Below, in pieces: positions 1 through 8,932 of a stretch of 64,000 bases of DNA. The position numbers and the translations under genes were made by a program. Every line of letters starts with the position of its first letter. The first letter of the stretch is position 1. Below the pieces are notes generated by a model that saw nothing but the letters and a program-made list of their open reading frames with translations, was not told the DNA's origin and did no database searches. The stretch comes from Glutamicibacter halophytocola (GTDB lineage: Bacteria; Actinomycetota; Actinomycetes; Actinomycetales; Micrococcaceae), in contig NZ_CP012750.1 in NCBI RefSeq assembly GCF_001302565.1, positions 868,001 to 932,000 on the forward strand, given 5' to 3'.

Positions 1-1
1 C

Positions 2-55
2 GTGGGGCGCTCCCGCGGGCCGGCAGCTGCGGGCGAACCCTACGTGAAGGAATAA
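2..55 (+). CDS. C-terminal end of an upstream gene (partial)
   Basis: An open frame enters from the left edge and stops at TAA 53-55, ten bases before the cdd start. Only 17 residues are visible, ending in PYVKE. In related actinobacteria cdd is commonly preceded by nucleoside ABC-transporter permease genes, so this may be such a permease tail, but nothing in the residues proves it. The frame could also be fortuitous. Confidence 0.4.
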   Translation: MGRSRGPAAAGEPYVKE

Positions 56-64
56 CCGGTACAG

Positions 65-475
65 ATGACTGCCAACACCGCGCCGTGGTCGCAGCTTGAA
101 GCTGCGGCTGCGGCCGCGCTGTCTCAGGCCTACGCACCCTACTCGACGTTCCGTGTAGGGTCTGCAGCCCAGACCAGCGACGGCCGCATGATTTCCGGCT
201 GCAATGTCGAAAACGCCGCCTACGGCGTCACCCTTTGTGCCGAATGCTCCATGATCGGCCAGCTATTCGCCACCGGCGGCGGAACCCTGGAGTACTTCCT
301 GTGCTTCGGCCAGCTCGCCGAGGGGGAATTGGAACTGATCACCCCGTGCGGGCGCTGCCGACAGATCCTCTTCGAGCACCGCGGAGCCAACCTGTTGATC
401 AAGACCGCCCGTGGAATCGTCGGCATCGAAGACCTTTTGCCTGACGCTTTCGGGCCGCAAAACCTCAACGCCTAG
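65..475 (+). CDS. cdd: Cytidine deaminase
   Basis: Zinc-dependent hydrolytic deamination of cytidine and deoxycytidine to uridine and deoxyuridine in pyrimidine salvage; cytoplasmic. The 136-residue protein is the usual length of the small homotetrameric class. Visible motifs are CNVENA (46-51), the CAE zinc/catalytic motif (C58, E60) and PCGRC (94-98) supplying the other two cysteine ligands. The ATG at 65 is the first plausible start. An AAGGA lies 13 bases upstream, rather far for a ribosome site, so translation may be coupled to the upstream frame. It is followed 43 bases later by deoA, so the pair forms a nucleoside-salvage operon. Confidence 0.95.
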   Translation: MTANTAPWSQLEAAAAAALSQAYAPYSTFRVGSAAQTSDGRMISGCNVENAAYGVTLCAECSMIGQLFATGGGTLEYFLCFGQLAEGELELITPCGRCRQILFEHRGANLLIKTARGIVGIEDLLPDAFGPQNLNA

Positions 476-518
476 TGCCGGCGATCACCGGCCACAAGCA
501 GAACGGATGGTGCCGCTA

Positions 519-1832
519 ATGGCTACCGAACAATTCAGCGCAGTGGAAGTCATACGTGCCAAGCGCGACGGCGCGGAACTGGGCAACGAGATGATCGACT
601 GGACCATCGACGCCTATACCCGCGGAGTCATTGCCGAAGAGCAGATGTCCGCGCTGAATATGGCGATCTACTTCCAGGGCATGAACCGCAGCGAGATTTC
701 GCGATGGACCACCGCGATGATCAATTCCGGCGAACGCATGGACTTCTCCACCCTGGCCAACCCGTCGGGCCAGAAGCTGGCGACCACCGATAAGCATTCC
801 ACCGGAGGCGTGGGGGACAAGATCACCTTGCCGCTGGCCCCGCTGGTGGCCAGCTTCGGTGTTGCGGTGCCACAGCTGTCCGGCCGCGGCTTGGGCCACA
901 CCGGCGGCACCCTGGACAAGCTGGAGGCCATCCCCGGATGGCGGGCCAACCTGTCCAACGAAGAACTCTTCTCGCAGCTCTCCTCAGTCGGCGCGGTCAT
1001 CTGCGCGGCCGGTGCCGGGCTGGCACCGGCGGACAAGAAGCTCTATGCGCTGCGCGATGTCACCGCCACGGTGGAGGCCATCCCGCTGATTGCCTCCTCG
1101 ATCATGAGCAAGAAGATTGCCGAAGGCACCGGCAGCCTGGTGCTTGACGTGAAGGTGGGCTCCGGGGCGTTCATGAAGGACGAAGCCATGGCCAGGGAAC
1201 TGGCCGAGACCATGGTGAACCTCGGCACCGATGCCGGGGTGAACACTGTCGCCCTGCTGACCAATATGGAAACGCCACTGGGCCTGACCGCTGGCAACGC
1301 CATCGAGGTCGAGGAATCGGTGGAGGTGCTCGCCGGTGGCGGACCCGAGGACGTTGTCGATCTGACCGTGGCCCTGGCCATTGAAATGCTGGCTGGCGCT
1401 GGTGTTCACGGCGTTGATGTGCGTGCAGCGCTGAAGAACGGCCGGGCCATGGACAGCTGGCGGGCCATGATCGCCGCCCAGGGCGGCGACCCGGATGCCA
1501 AGCTGCCGGTGGCCAAGGAATCGCATACCGTAGTGGCTGAAGCTGAAGGCGTGCTGATCAAGCTGGATGCCATGGATATCGGGCTGGCGGCCTGGACCCT
1601 GGGAGCAGGACGGGCCCGCAAGGAAGACAGTGTCCAGGCCGGAGCCGGAGTGCGCCTGCACGTCAAGCCGGGCGCCTTGGTGCGCCGTGGCCAACCGATC
1701 GCCACCTTGCTGACCGATACCCCGGACAAGCTGCCGCGCGCCATCGAACTGGCAGAGCGGGCCATCATGATCGGCTCCGAGCACGACCGCCCGGACATGC
1801 GCTTGATCCTCGATCGCATCGCCGCTTCGTAA
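519..1832 (+). CDS. deoA: Thymidine/pyrimidine-nucleoside phosphorylase
   Basis: Phosphorolysis of thymidine (and possibly other pyrimidine nucleosides) to base and (deoxy)ribose-1-phosphate. With the ATG at 519 the protein has 437 residues, close to E. coli DeoA. The phosphate-binding KHSTGGVGD (92-100) and the family signature SGRGLGHTGGTLDKLE (121-136) are intact. The frame is open back to 411 but that part overlaps cdd and is unlike the family; an ATG at 507 is the alternative start. It follows cdd in the same operon and ends at a strong terminator. Distinguishing DeoA from the broader pyrimidine-nucleoside phosphorylase (Pdp) needs alignment. Confidence 0.93.
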   Translation: MATEQFSAVEVIRAKRDGAELGNEMIDWTIDAYTRGVIAEEQMSALNMAIYFQGMNRSEISRWTTAMINSGERMDFSTLANPSGQKLATTDKHSTGGVGDKITLPLAPLVASFGVAVPQLSGRGLGHTGGTLDKLEAIPGWRANLSNEELFSQLSSVGAVICAAGAGLAPADKKLYALRDVTATVEAIPLIASSIMSKKIAEGTGSLVLDVKVGSGAFMKDEAMARELAETMVNLGTDAGVNTVALLTNMETPLGLTAGNAIEVEESVEVLAGGGPEDVVDLTVALAIEMLAGAGVHGVDVRAALKNGRAMDSWRAMIAAQGGDPDAKLPVAKESHTVVAEAEGVLIKLDAMDIGLAAWTLGAGRARKEDSVQAGAGVRLHVKPGALVRRGQPIATLLTDTPDKLPRAIELAERAIMIGSEHDRPDMRLILDRIAAS

Positions 1833-1846
1833 CTGATATTCCAGGG

Positions 1847-1884
1847 AAGAACCGGGAATCACCACTGGTGACCCGGTTCTTTTC
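1847..1884 (+). terminator. Rho-independent terminator after deoA
   Basis: Ten-base stem AAGAACCGGG (1847-1856) pairs with CCCGGTTCTT (1872-1881) around a 15-base loop and runs into a short T tract. It closes the cdd-deoA operon. Confidence 0.85.
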
Positions 1885-2105
1885 GCATTTGCCGCCCTGG
1901 AAAGCGAAGGAAACCGGACAAGCAACAAGGTCCGCAAGACATGCCCCGGGAACCATCTGGCCCGGTTCAATCGTTGGAAGATTAGCTCCTACCTAGGTCG
2001 GGGTAGAAAGAAGTCCACATTGCCACATCAGTAGGATGCGCCCCTGCAGCTGCTCGAGCGAAAATGGTTGGACAGGCAGCGCGCTACGCGCTTTGGGGAA
2101 AGAAG

Positions 2106-2792
2106 ATGCAAGTCCACATGGAACTAGTTAACGAGGCCATTACGCAGGCAGCCAACGCATGGTGGGTGCTGCCTCTCTTGTTCCTGTTTTGCCTGATTGA
2201 CGCATTTTTCCCGATCGTGCCCAGCGAATCCTTCCTGGTTTCACTGGCCGCAGTAGGCATCCATTCCGGATCGCCGAACCTCTTCCTGATCGGCGCCCTC
2301 GGTGCCGCCGGAGCGCTGCTGGGGGACCAGATCACCTACGCCATTGGCCGGAGCATCGGTTCGCACGGATTCAAGTGGATGCGCGGCAAACGGGCGCAAC
2401 GAGTACTGCACTACGCAGAAAAGAAGCTTGAAACCTCCGGAGCGCTGCTGATTTTCACCGCGCGCTACATTCCGATCGGCCGCGTCGCGGTGAACCTCAC
2501 CGCCGGCGCCACCGGATTCAGCCACAAGCGCTTCACGCTCTTCGACACCATCGGAGTGCTGACGTGGGCCGCCTATTCGGTGAGCATCGGCGCCCTGGCC
2601 GGCAACTGGATGCATGACAACAAGCTGCTGGGCATCGGGCTGTCGATTGTGATCGCCGTGGTGCTCGGGTTCATCATTGACCGAATCGTCAGCTGGGCGC
2701 TGAATCGCTACCACGTGCGCGTTGAGAAGGCCGCGCAACGCGCAGCGCAGGAAGCACGCGAGACGGTGCCGCCAAGCACCGACGAGAGTTAA
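2106..2792 (+). CDS. DedA family membrane protein (SNARE-associated/VTT domain)
   Basis: Integral membrane protein of the DedA family, thought to act in envelope lipid homeostasis (undecaprenyl-phosphate or phospholipid recycling in characterised members). The family features GALLGDQITYAIGRSIG and FTARYIPIGRVAVNLTAG are visible, with hydrophobic segments near the N terminus, in the middle and at the C terminus, followed by a basic/acidic cytoplasmic tail. I chose ATG 2106 because GGGGAAAGAAG lies directly upstream; the frame is open from an ATG at 2064, and ATG 2118 is also possible. 228 residues is typical. A TAGGAT hexamer at 2032-2037 may be its -10 element. It is monocistronic; substrate unknown. 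Confidence 0.85.
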   Translation: MQVHMELVNEAITQAANAWWVLPLLFLFCLIDAFFPIVPSESFLVSLAAVGIHSGSPNLFLIGALGAAGALLGDQITYAIGRSIGSHGFKWMRGKRAQRVLHYAEKKLETSGALLIFTARYIPIGRVAVNLTAGATGFSHKRFTLFDTIGVLTWAAYSVSIGALAGNWMHDNKLLGIGLSIVIAVVLGFIIDRIVSWALNRYHVRVEKAAQRAAQEARETVPPSTDES

Positions 2793-2870
2793 CCTGCGGT
2801 ATTGAGCAGGGTCACATTGTGGCTCGCAGATCTTTACCTCCTGGAGCTGTCAGTTCCGCGGGATTGCGAC

Positions 2871-2876
2871 TAGGCT
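2871..2876 (+). promoter_or_regulatory. -10 element of a probable leaderless add promoter
   Basis: TAGGCT lies 7 bases before the GTG start of add and there is no Shine-Dalgarno sequence, so the transcript probably begins at or next to the start codon. The -35 region (TGTCAG near 2848) is weak. Confidence 0.6.
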
Positions 2877-2883
2877 CAGTGGT

Positions 2884-4086
2884 GTGACTGAAGAATTGAT
2901 TCATCCTGACTACGATCCCGAGTTCGACTTCCGGGATCTGCCTAAAGTTTCGCTACATGACCACCTTGACGGTGGACTGCGCCCTCAAACGATCATCGAC
3001 CTGGCAGCCGAAATTGGCCACGAGCTGCCCGAGACCGAAGCCGAGGCTTTGGGCGACTGGTTCCGTGAATCTGCAGATTCAGGCTCATTGCCACGCTACC
3101 TGGAAACTTTTGAGCACACCCTCGCGGTGATGCAAACCCGCGAAGCGCTGATCCGCGTTGCCCGCGAATTTGTCGAGGACCTCGCTGAAGACGGCGTGAT
3201 CTACGGTGAAGTCCGCTACGCCCCGGAACAGCATCGCCGCGAAGGCTTGAGCCTGGACGACGTCGTTGACGCAGTCCAGGAAGGCCTTGACCAGGCCTGC
3301 GAGCAGCTGAACAGCGAAGGCCATCCAATGCAGGTCGGCCAGGTGCTCAGCGCCATGCGCCAATCCGATCAGGGCGTGGAAATCGCCAAGCTGGCATTGC
3401 GCCACCGCGGCCACGGCGTCGTAGCTTTCGACATTGCCGGACCGGAAGATGGCTTCCCGCCATCGAATATGAAGGAAGCCTTCGACCTGCTGGCCGAAAA
3501 CCTCTTCCCGACAACTGTCCACGCCGGCGAGGCCGCTGGACTGGCATCGATCAAGGACGCAATCCTGGTCGGCCGTGCCCAGCGCCTGGGCCACGGCGTG
3601 CGTGTTGCCGAAGATATCGAGATCGAGTTCGGCGCCATCGACGAAAACGGTGAAGAACTCAGCGACGACACCGGCTTGGTTTCCCTGGGCCCCGTGGCCA
3701 ACTGGGTGCGCGAACGCGGCATCCCGCTGGAAGTCTGCCCGTCCTCCAACCTGCAGACCGGTGCCACCGCCAAATTTGGCGAAGGCATCCGCAATCACCC
3801 GATTGACCTGCTGGTCCAGACCGGATTCAACGTCACCATTTCGCCAGATAATCGGCTGATGTCCGGCACCAGCCTGTCCGAGGAATTCGAGCTGCTGGTC
3901 GAAGCTTTCGACTATGACCTGGAAGACCTGCTGGACCTGACGCTGAACGCGGCTGAAGCCGCTTTCGTTCCGCTGGAAATGCGCGAGCTGCTTGTTGAAT
4001 ACATCAACGACTACTACGACAACCTGCTCGACGATGACGACGACGAGGACTACGAAGAAGACGAATACGAAAACGTCGCCGACTAG
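2884..4086 (+). CDS. add: Adenosine deaminase with acidic C-terminal tail
   Basis: Hydrolytic deamination of adenosine and deoxyadenosine to inosine nucleosides in purine salvage. Metal and catalytic motifs are in order: HDH (H25, H27), VHAGEAAG (H213, E216), RLGHGV (H237), CPSSNLQTG, and the DNRLMSGTS segment (D322) in the form used by actinobacterial Add proteins. At 400 residues it is longer than E. coli Add (333). The excess includes a 28-residue C-terminal tail made almost wholly of Asp, Glu and Tyr. The GTG at 2884 is supported by a -10 hexamer 7 bases upstream (leaderless). Transcribed alone and ended by a long hairpin. Confidence 0.93.
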   Translation: MTEELIHPDYDPEFDFRDLPKVSLHDHLDGGLRPQTIIDLAAEIGHELPETEAEALGDWFRESADSGSLPRYLETFEHTLAVMQTREALIRVAREFVEDLAEDGVIYGEVRYAPEQHRREGLSLDDVVDAVQEGLDQACEQLNSEGHPMQVGQVLSAMRQSDQGVEIAKLALRHRGHGVVAFDIAGPEDGFPPSNMKEAFDLLAENLFPTTVHAGEAAGLASIKDAILVGRAQRLGHGVRVAEDIEIEFGAIDENGEELSDDTGLVSLGPVANWVRERGIPLEVCPSSNLQTGATAKFGEGIRNHPIDLLVQTGFNVTISPDNRLMSGTSLSEEFELLVEAFDYDLEDLLDLTLNAAEAAFVPLEMRELLVEYINDYYDNLLDDDDDEDYEEDEYENVAD

Positions 4087-4109
4087 TTCTCCGCGCAGCC
4101 AGGCTGCAA

Positions 4110-4157
4110 GCAGCTGAAGGCCGGTTCCCCAAGGGGAATCGGCCTTCAGCTGCGTTT
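4110..4157 (+). terminator. Long hairpin terminator after add
   Basis: Twenty-one-base stem GCAGCTGAAGGCCGGTTCCCC (4110-4130) with its complement at 4133-4153 (one G-T pair) around a two-base AA turn, followed by a T-containing stretch. Confidence 0.8.
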
Positions 4158-4182
4158 GCGCCGAGCCTGGCTCCGCCTTCGC

Positions 4183-4188
4183 TAGCAT
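4183..4188 (+). promoter_or_regulatory. -10 element of a probable leaderless mazG promoter
   Basis: TAGCAT ends 6 bases before ATG 4195. The only purine-rich stretch, GGGAGC, abuts the start codon and cannot serve as a ribosome site. Confidence 0.6.
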
Positions 4189-4194
4189 GGGAGC

Positions 4195-4893
4195 ATGGCG
4201 CAGAACTCAACGCAGACCCAGCAGCTGATCACTACGGTGAGGATCCTGCGTGATAAATGCGCCTGGACCCAGGCCCTGACCCATGAATCCCTGCGGACCT
4301 ACCTGATCGAGGAAAGCTATGAGGTTCTGGACGCGATCTCCGAACAGAATCCCCAGCTGCTCAAGGAGGAACTCGGGGACCTGTACTTCCAAATCCTGCT
4401 GCATGCGCTGATTGCAGCCGAGCAGGGACACTTCGATCTTGACGATGTTTCGCAGACGCTGAATGAAAAGCTGCTGAGGCGAAACCGGCACATTTTTGAC
4501 GAAGAAGGCGTGGTGCGCGAAGAGATCATCACGGACGTTGAGGAAATTATCCGGGTCTGGGATGCGGCCAAGCAGGCCGAGCGCCAAGGCAAGCCGCAGC
4601 CACGCAAAAATGCCGGGCTGCCTGCGGGCCTGCCGGCCCTGGCCTTGGCCCAGAAGCTGCTGGACCGCCACGCCAGAGACGGCTCTGATAAGGCCGGGGG
4701 CCATCAAGTTTCCGAGGCAACCCGTACGAAAATTACCGATGAACAGAGCTTGGCTGCTGCCCTCTTGGAGGTCTCTGCACGGGCAGAAGAGCTGGGATTA
4801 GATGCAGAATCTGTTTTGCGCGCAACCTTGTCGAAACAGTACGGCTCGGAATTCACTGCAACGATATCGCCTAAATCACCTTCGAAGCGCTAG
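4195..4893 (+). CDS. mazG: MazG-type nucleoside triphosphate pyrophosphohydrolase
   Basis: Hydrolyses (d)NTPs to NMP and pyrophosphate, cleaning the nucleotide pool of non-canonical forms. The all-alpha MazG fold signature is present: EESYE (E39, E40, E43) and EELGD (E58, E59, D62), the acidic residues that bind Mg. At 232 residues it holds one MazG domain and a C-terminal region; it is shorter than the roughly 325-residue mycobacterial protein. Start ATG 4195 fits a leaderless promoter. It sits directly upstream of eno, as in mycobacteria, and its stop overlaps a TAGGCT that could be an eno promoter -10. Confidence 0.88.
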   Translation: MAQNSTQTQQLITTVRILRDKCAWTQALTHESLRTYLIEESYEVLDAISEQNPQLLKEELGDLYFQILLHALIAAEQGHFDLDDVSQTLNEKLLRRNRHIFDEEGVVREEIITDVEEIIRVWDAAKQAERQGKPQPRKNAGLPAGLPALALAQKLLDRHARDGSDKAGGHQVSEATRTKITDEQSLAAALLEVSARAEELGLDAESVLRATLSKQYGSEFTATISPKSPSKR

Positions 4894-4953
4894 GCTAGAG
4901 ACTGGCAAAGGCGCCGACGGTCTTTTCAGCACCGCTGGCGGACCTTCCCCTAG

Positions 4954-6264
<1,311 letters not shown>

Positions 6265-6282
6265 TTACCAGTTGTAGCGAAT

Positions 6283-6316
6283 AAGCTCGTCGGTAGTGGA
6301 TACCGGCGAGCTTTTC
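6283..6316 (+). terminator. Rho-independent terminator after eno
   Basis: Stem AAGCTCGTCGGTA (6283-6295) pairs with TACCGGCGAGCTT (6301-6313, one G-T pair) over a 5-base loop, then TTT. Confidence 0.88.
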
Positions 6317-6388
6317 GTTATTTAATGGACATATGCGCCGTTTCCACGGCAGCACAGCGCGTAGAGCTTTATGGGGAATTGGGGGAGT

Positions 6389-7228
6389 ATGGCACAGCGA
6401 CCACCACGCATGCCTCGGCGTAATACTCCGGATCCGGAAGAACTGTCTCAGAATAACCCTGTTGACCAGTCCGAATATACCGATCCAGGAACAGTTGCAG
6501 ATCCGCCCACCGACGCATTGCACGTAGTGGCACCGCAACCCCCAGCCAAGAAGGCTCCTTCAGTGCCGCGCCCCAAGCCTGCCGGCAGCGCGCAGAAAAC
6601 TGCGCCGCGCACCGCGCCGGGAGCCTCAGCGCAGGCACGCCGGGCGTCAGATTCGTCACGTGAGCCAAAAAAATTTGCGGGCAATTATGCTGCCAAGCCC
6701 AAGGTGCCGCTGCGCGAGCGGGCCAAGGAGAAGCAGAACGAGCGGCGCCGTGATGACCGGATGAAATTCTCCGCTGCCGTACGCCGCAAGCCAGGGGAAA
6801 AACCGGTTGAGAGCAAGCCGACGCCCGAGGGCGAACCGGTAGCCGCACACCGTTTTTCCGGCCGCATTGCCGCGCTGATCGTGGTGCTCGCATTCTTCGC
6901 CGTGATGCTGGTGCCAACGGTGAATTACTACCGGACCCAGATGGCCGAGCTCAACGAGCTCCACGCCTCCATCGATTCCCTGGAAGCGCAGCGCGACGAT
7001 TTGAAGGCCGAGATTGCCCGCTGGGATGACCCGCTGTACATCAAGCAGCAAGCGCGCGAGCGGATAAACTTGGTCATGCCTGGCGAAAAGCTATACATGG
7101 TCGTCGGCGACCGGCCGAAAGAAAACGAGACGGACACCGAAGCCAACGGCAGCACCTTCGAGGTGCGCCAAGAGCTTCCATGGGTCGATGCATTGCTTGA
7201 CTCGGTCCGGCGTTCTGCCACTGACTAA
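6389..7228 (+). CDS. Septum formation initiator family protein (DivIC/FtsB-like)
   Basis: Bitopic division protein expected to act in the FtsB/DivIC-FtsL-FtsQ complex at the septum. A long, Pro/Ala/Lys-rich cytoplasmic N terminus (about 155 residues) precedes one transmembrane helix (about 160-178). A short extracytoplasmic coiled coil follows (YYRTQMAELNELHASIDSLE region), then the family's C-terminal RWDDP-like element and LVMPGE. Start choice is uncertain: ATG 6389 gives MAQRPPR, ATG 6371 adds six residues, and neither has a well-spaced ribosome site. It starts a run with DUF501 and ppx downstream of eno, the same order as in mycobacteria. Confidence 0.82.
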   Translation: MAQRPPRMPRRNTPDPEELSQNNPVDQSEYTDPGTVADPPTDALHVVAPQPPAKKAPSVPRPKPAGSAQKTAPRTAPGASAQARRASDSSREPKKFAGNYAAKPKVPLRERAKEKQNERRRDDRMKFSAAVRRKPGEKPVESKPTPEGEPVAAHRFSGRIAALIVVLAFFAVMLVPTVNYYRTQMAELNELHASIDSLEAQRDDLKAEIARWDDPLYIKQQARERINLVMPGEKLYMVVGDRPKENETDTEANGSTFEVRQELPWVDALLDSVRRSATD

Positions 7229-7258
7229 CCACTTTGAACATGAAGAGAACCAATACCC

Positions 7259-7960
7259 GTGACTGAACAGCCAATCCGCGAAGCCCTTGACGCTGCCGGA
7301 CGAGTACCAAGCGAAGCCGACCTTGACACCCTGTCCCGCCAGCTGAACCGACCAGTGCGCGATGTGGTGGAAATCGGTGCACGCTGCGTCTGCGGAAACC
7401 CGCTGGTTGCCACCACCGCGCCACGGCTTTCCTCGGGAATTCCATTCCCGACCACGTACTACCTGTCCCACCCGGTGATCACCGCCGCTGTCTCGCGCCT
7501 TGAAGCGGCCGGGCTGATGAACGAGATGAACGAACGCCTGGGCGGCGATTCCGTTTTGGCCCGGGCCTACGTGGCGGCCCACGAGTCGTACCTCGCCAAC
7601 CGCGATGCCATCGGCGCGCGTTCTGGCACCGGGGCGGTGCCTGAAATTGATGGCGTGTCCGCTGGCGGCATGCCAACCCGCGTGAAATGCCTGCACGTGC
7701 TGGTCGGCCATTCACTGGCTGCCGGTGAAGGCGTGAACCCGTTGGGCGATGAGGCCCTGGAAGCAATTGCCGAGTGGTGGACCAAGGACAAGTGCTACTG
7801 CGCAGGGGCTTGGGATACGGAATCGGCAGCGCCTAGCCGCGATCGTTCACGTCACGTGAAGACCCAGGAACTGCAGGACCCCGCGGCCAAGCGAGCCGAG
7901 CGTGCAGCCAAGCGCGCAGCCCGTGAAGCCCAAGAACGAGCCGCCCAGGATGATGCCTAA
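7259..7960 (+). CDS. DUF501 family protein
   Basis: Conserved actinobacterial protein of unknown function, almost always found between a DivIC-like gene and ppx, as here. The 233 residues contain a conserved N-terminal domain with two cysteine pairs: ARCVCGNPLV near residue 43 and KCYC near residue 180. A possible metal or redox role follows only from those cysteines. The last 40 residues are Ala/Arg/Glu-rich and probably helical. It starts at GTG 7259, about 10 bases after AAGAGA. Its stop codon overlaps the ppx start by one base (TAATG), so the two are translationally coupled. Confidence 0.85.
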   Translation: MTEQPIREALDAAGRVPSEADLDTLSRQLNRPVRDVVEIGARCVCGNPLVATTAPRLSSGIPFPTTYYLSHPVITAAVSRLEAAGLMNEMNERLGGDSVLARAYVAAHESYLANRDAIGARSGTGAVPEIDGVSAGGMPTRVKCLHVLVGHSLAAGEGVNPLGDEALEAIAEWWTKDKCYCAGAWDTESAAPSRDRSRHVKTQELQDPAAKRAERAAKRAAREAQERAAQDDA

Positions 7961-8898
7961 TGCGCGTCGCCGGAATTGACTGCGGAACGAACTCCATTCG
8001 CCTGTTGATCGCTGATGTGCAACAGGATTCGAACGGGACTCGGCTTGTTGATGTCCTGCGCACCATGCGCGTCGTTCGCCTGGGACAGGGCGTCGATGCA
8101 ACCGGTGCCTTTGCTCCGGAAGCGCTGGAGCGCACCTTTGCGGCCGCCCGCGAGTACCGGGCACTGTGCGACGAGCATCAGGTGGAGGCCATCCGCTTCG
8201 TGGCCACCTCAGCGGCCCGCGACGTATCCAACCGCGAGGTTTTTGCCGAAGAGATCACCAAGATCATCGGTGTTGCACCCGAAGTCATCACTGGTGACGA
8301 GGAAGCATCGCTGTCCTTCAACGGTGCCGCTTCCGTGCGTGCCGGACAGCCCGGCCGCAGCTTGGTCATCGATCTGGGCGGCGGCTCCACGGAGTTCGTC
8401 CTGGGCGATAATTCAGGGCCGGTGGCCGCCAAGAGCCTTGACATGGGCTGCGTGCGCGTCACCGAGCGCTTCGAGCAGCAGGGCCTGGAATCGCCGGAAG
8501 CCGTTGCGTTCATGGACAGCACGTTGCAGACTTTGGATGGCGCCGTAGATGTTTCGGAAGTTGACGCGGTGATCCTGGTGGCAGGAACCTTCACCACGCT
8601 CACGGCACAGGCGCTGGGCTTGGAGAAATACGAGTCCGAGAAGATCCACGGCGCGCAGTTGAGCTTCGACCAGATGCGCGAAGCTACCAGCGCCATGCTC
8701 TCCTACTCGCGTGAAGAGCGGGCGGCATTGGGCTTCATGCACCCTGGCCGGGTTGACGTCATTCGCGCTGGCGCAGCGATCGTCCAGCGCATTCTCCATT
8801 ATCTGGAGTCGGCAAGCGGCCAGCGCCCGATGCGGCTAATTGCATCGGAACACGATATTCTCGACGGAATCGCTGCTACGGCAGCCGCCAACGCCTAG
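7960..8898 (+). CDS. ppx: Ppx/GppA family phosphatase (exopolyphosphatase)
   Basis: ASKHA-fold enzyme of the family that hydrolyses polyphosphate or pppGpp. The first phosphate loop is at the N terminus (GIDCGTNSIRLLIADV, 5-20), the acidic TGDEEASLSF near 110 and the second loop LVIDLGGGSTEFVLG near 130. At 312 residues it is the short two-domain form common in actinobacteria, without the C-terminal HD-like domain of E. coli Ppx. The ATG overlaps the DUF501 stop. Whether polyphosphate or (p)ppGpp is the main substrate cannot be told from sequence. Confidence 0.9.
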   Translation: MRVAGIDCGTNSIRLLIADVQQDSNGTRLVDVLRTMRVVRLGQGVDATGAFAPEALERTFAAAREYRALCDEHQVEAIRFVATSAARDVSNREVFAEEITKIIGVAPEVITGDEEASLSFNGAASVRAGQPGRSLVIDLGGGSTEFVLGDNSGPVAAKSLDMGCVRVTERFEQQGLESPEAVAFMDSTLQTLDGAVDVSEVDAVILVAGTFTTLTAQALGLEKYESEKIHGAQLSFDQMREATSAMLSYSREERAALGFMHPGRVDVIRAGAAIVQRILHYLESASGQRPMRLIASEHDILDGIAATAAANA

Positions 8899-8932
8899 CC
8901 CGTTGATTCGGAACCGACCAAGGAGATCTCTC

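Noticed and set aside
411..518. Upstream extension of deoA to 411
   Set aside because: It overlaps cdd and has no likeness to the family; ATG 519 gives the standard length.
984..1970. 328-codon frame on the minus strand
   Set aside because: Antisense to deoA and His/Gly/Gln-rich, a shadow of the real gene.
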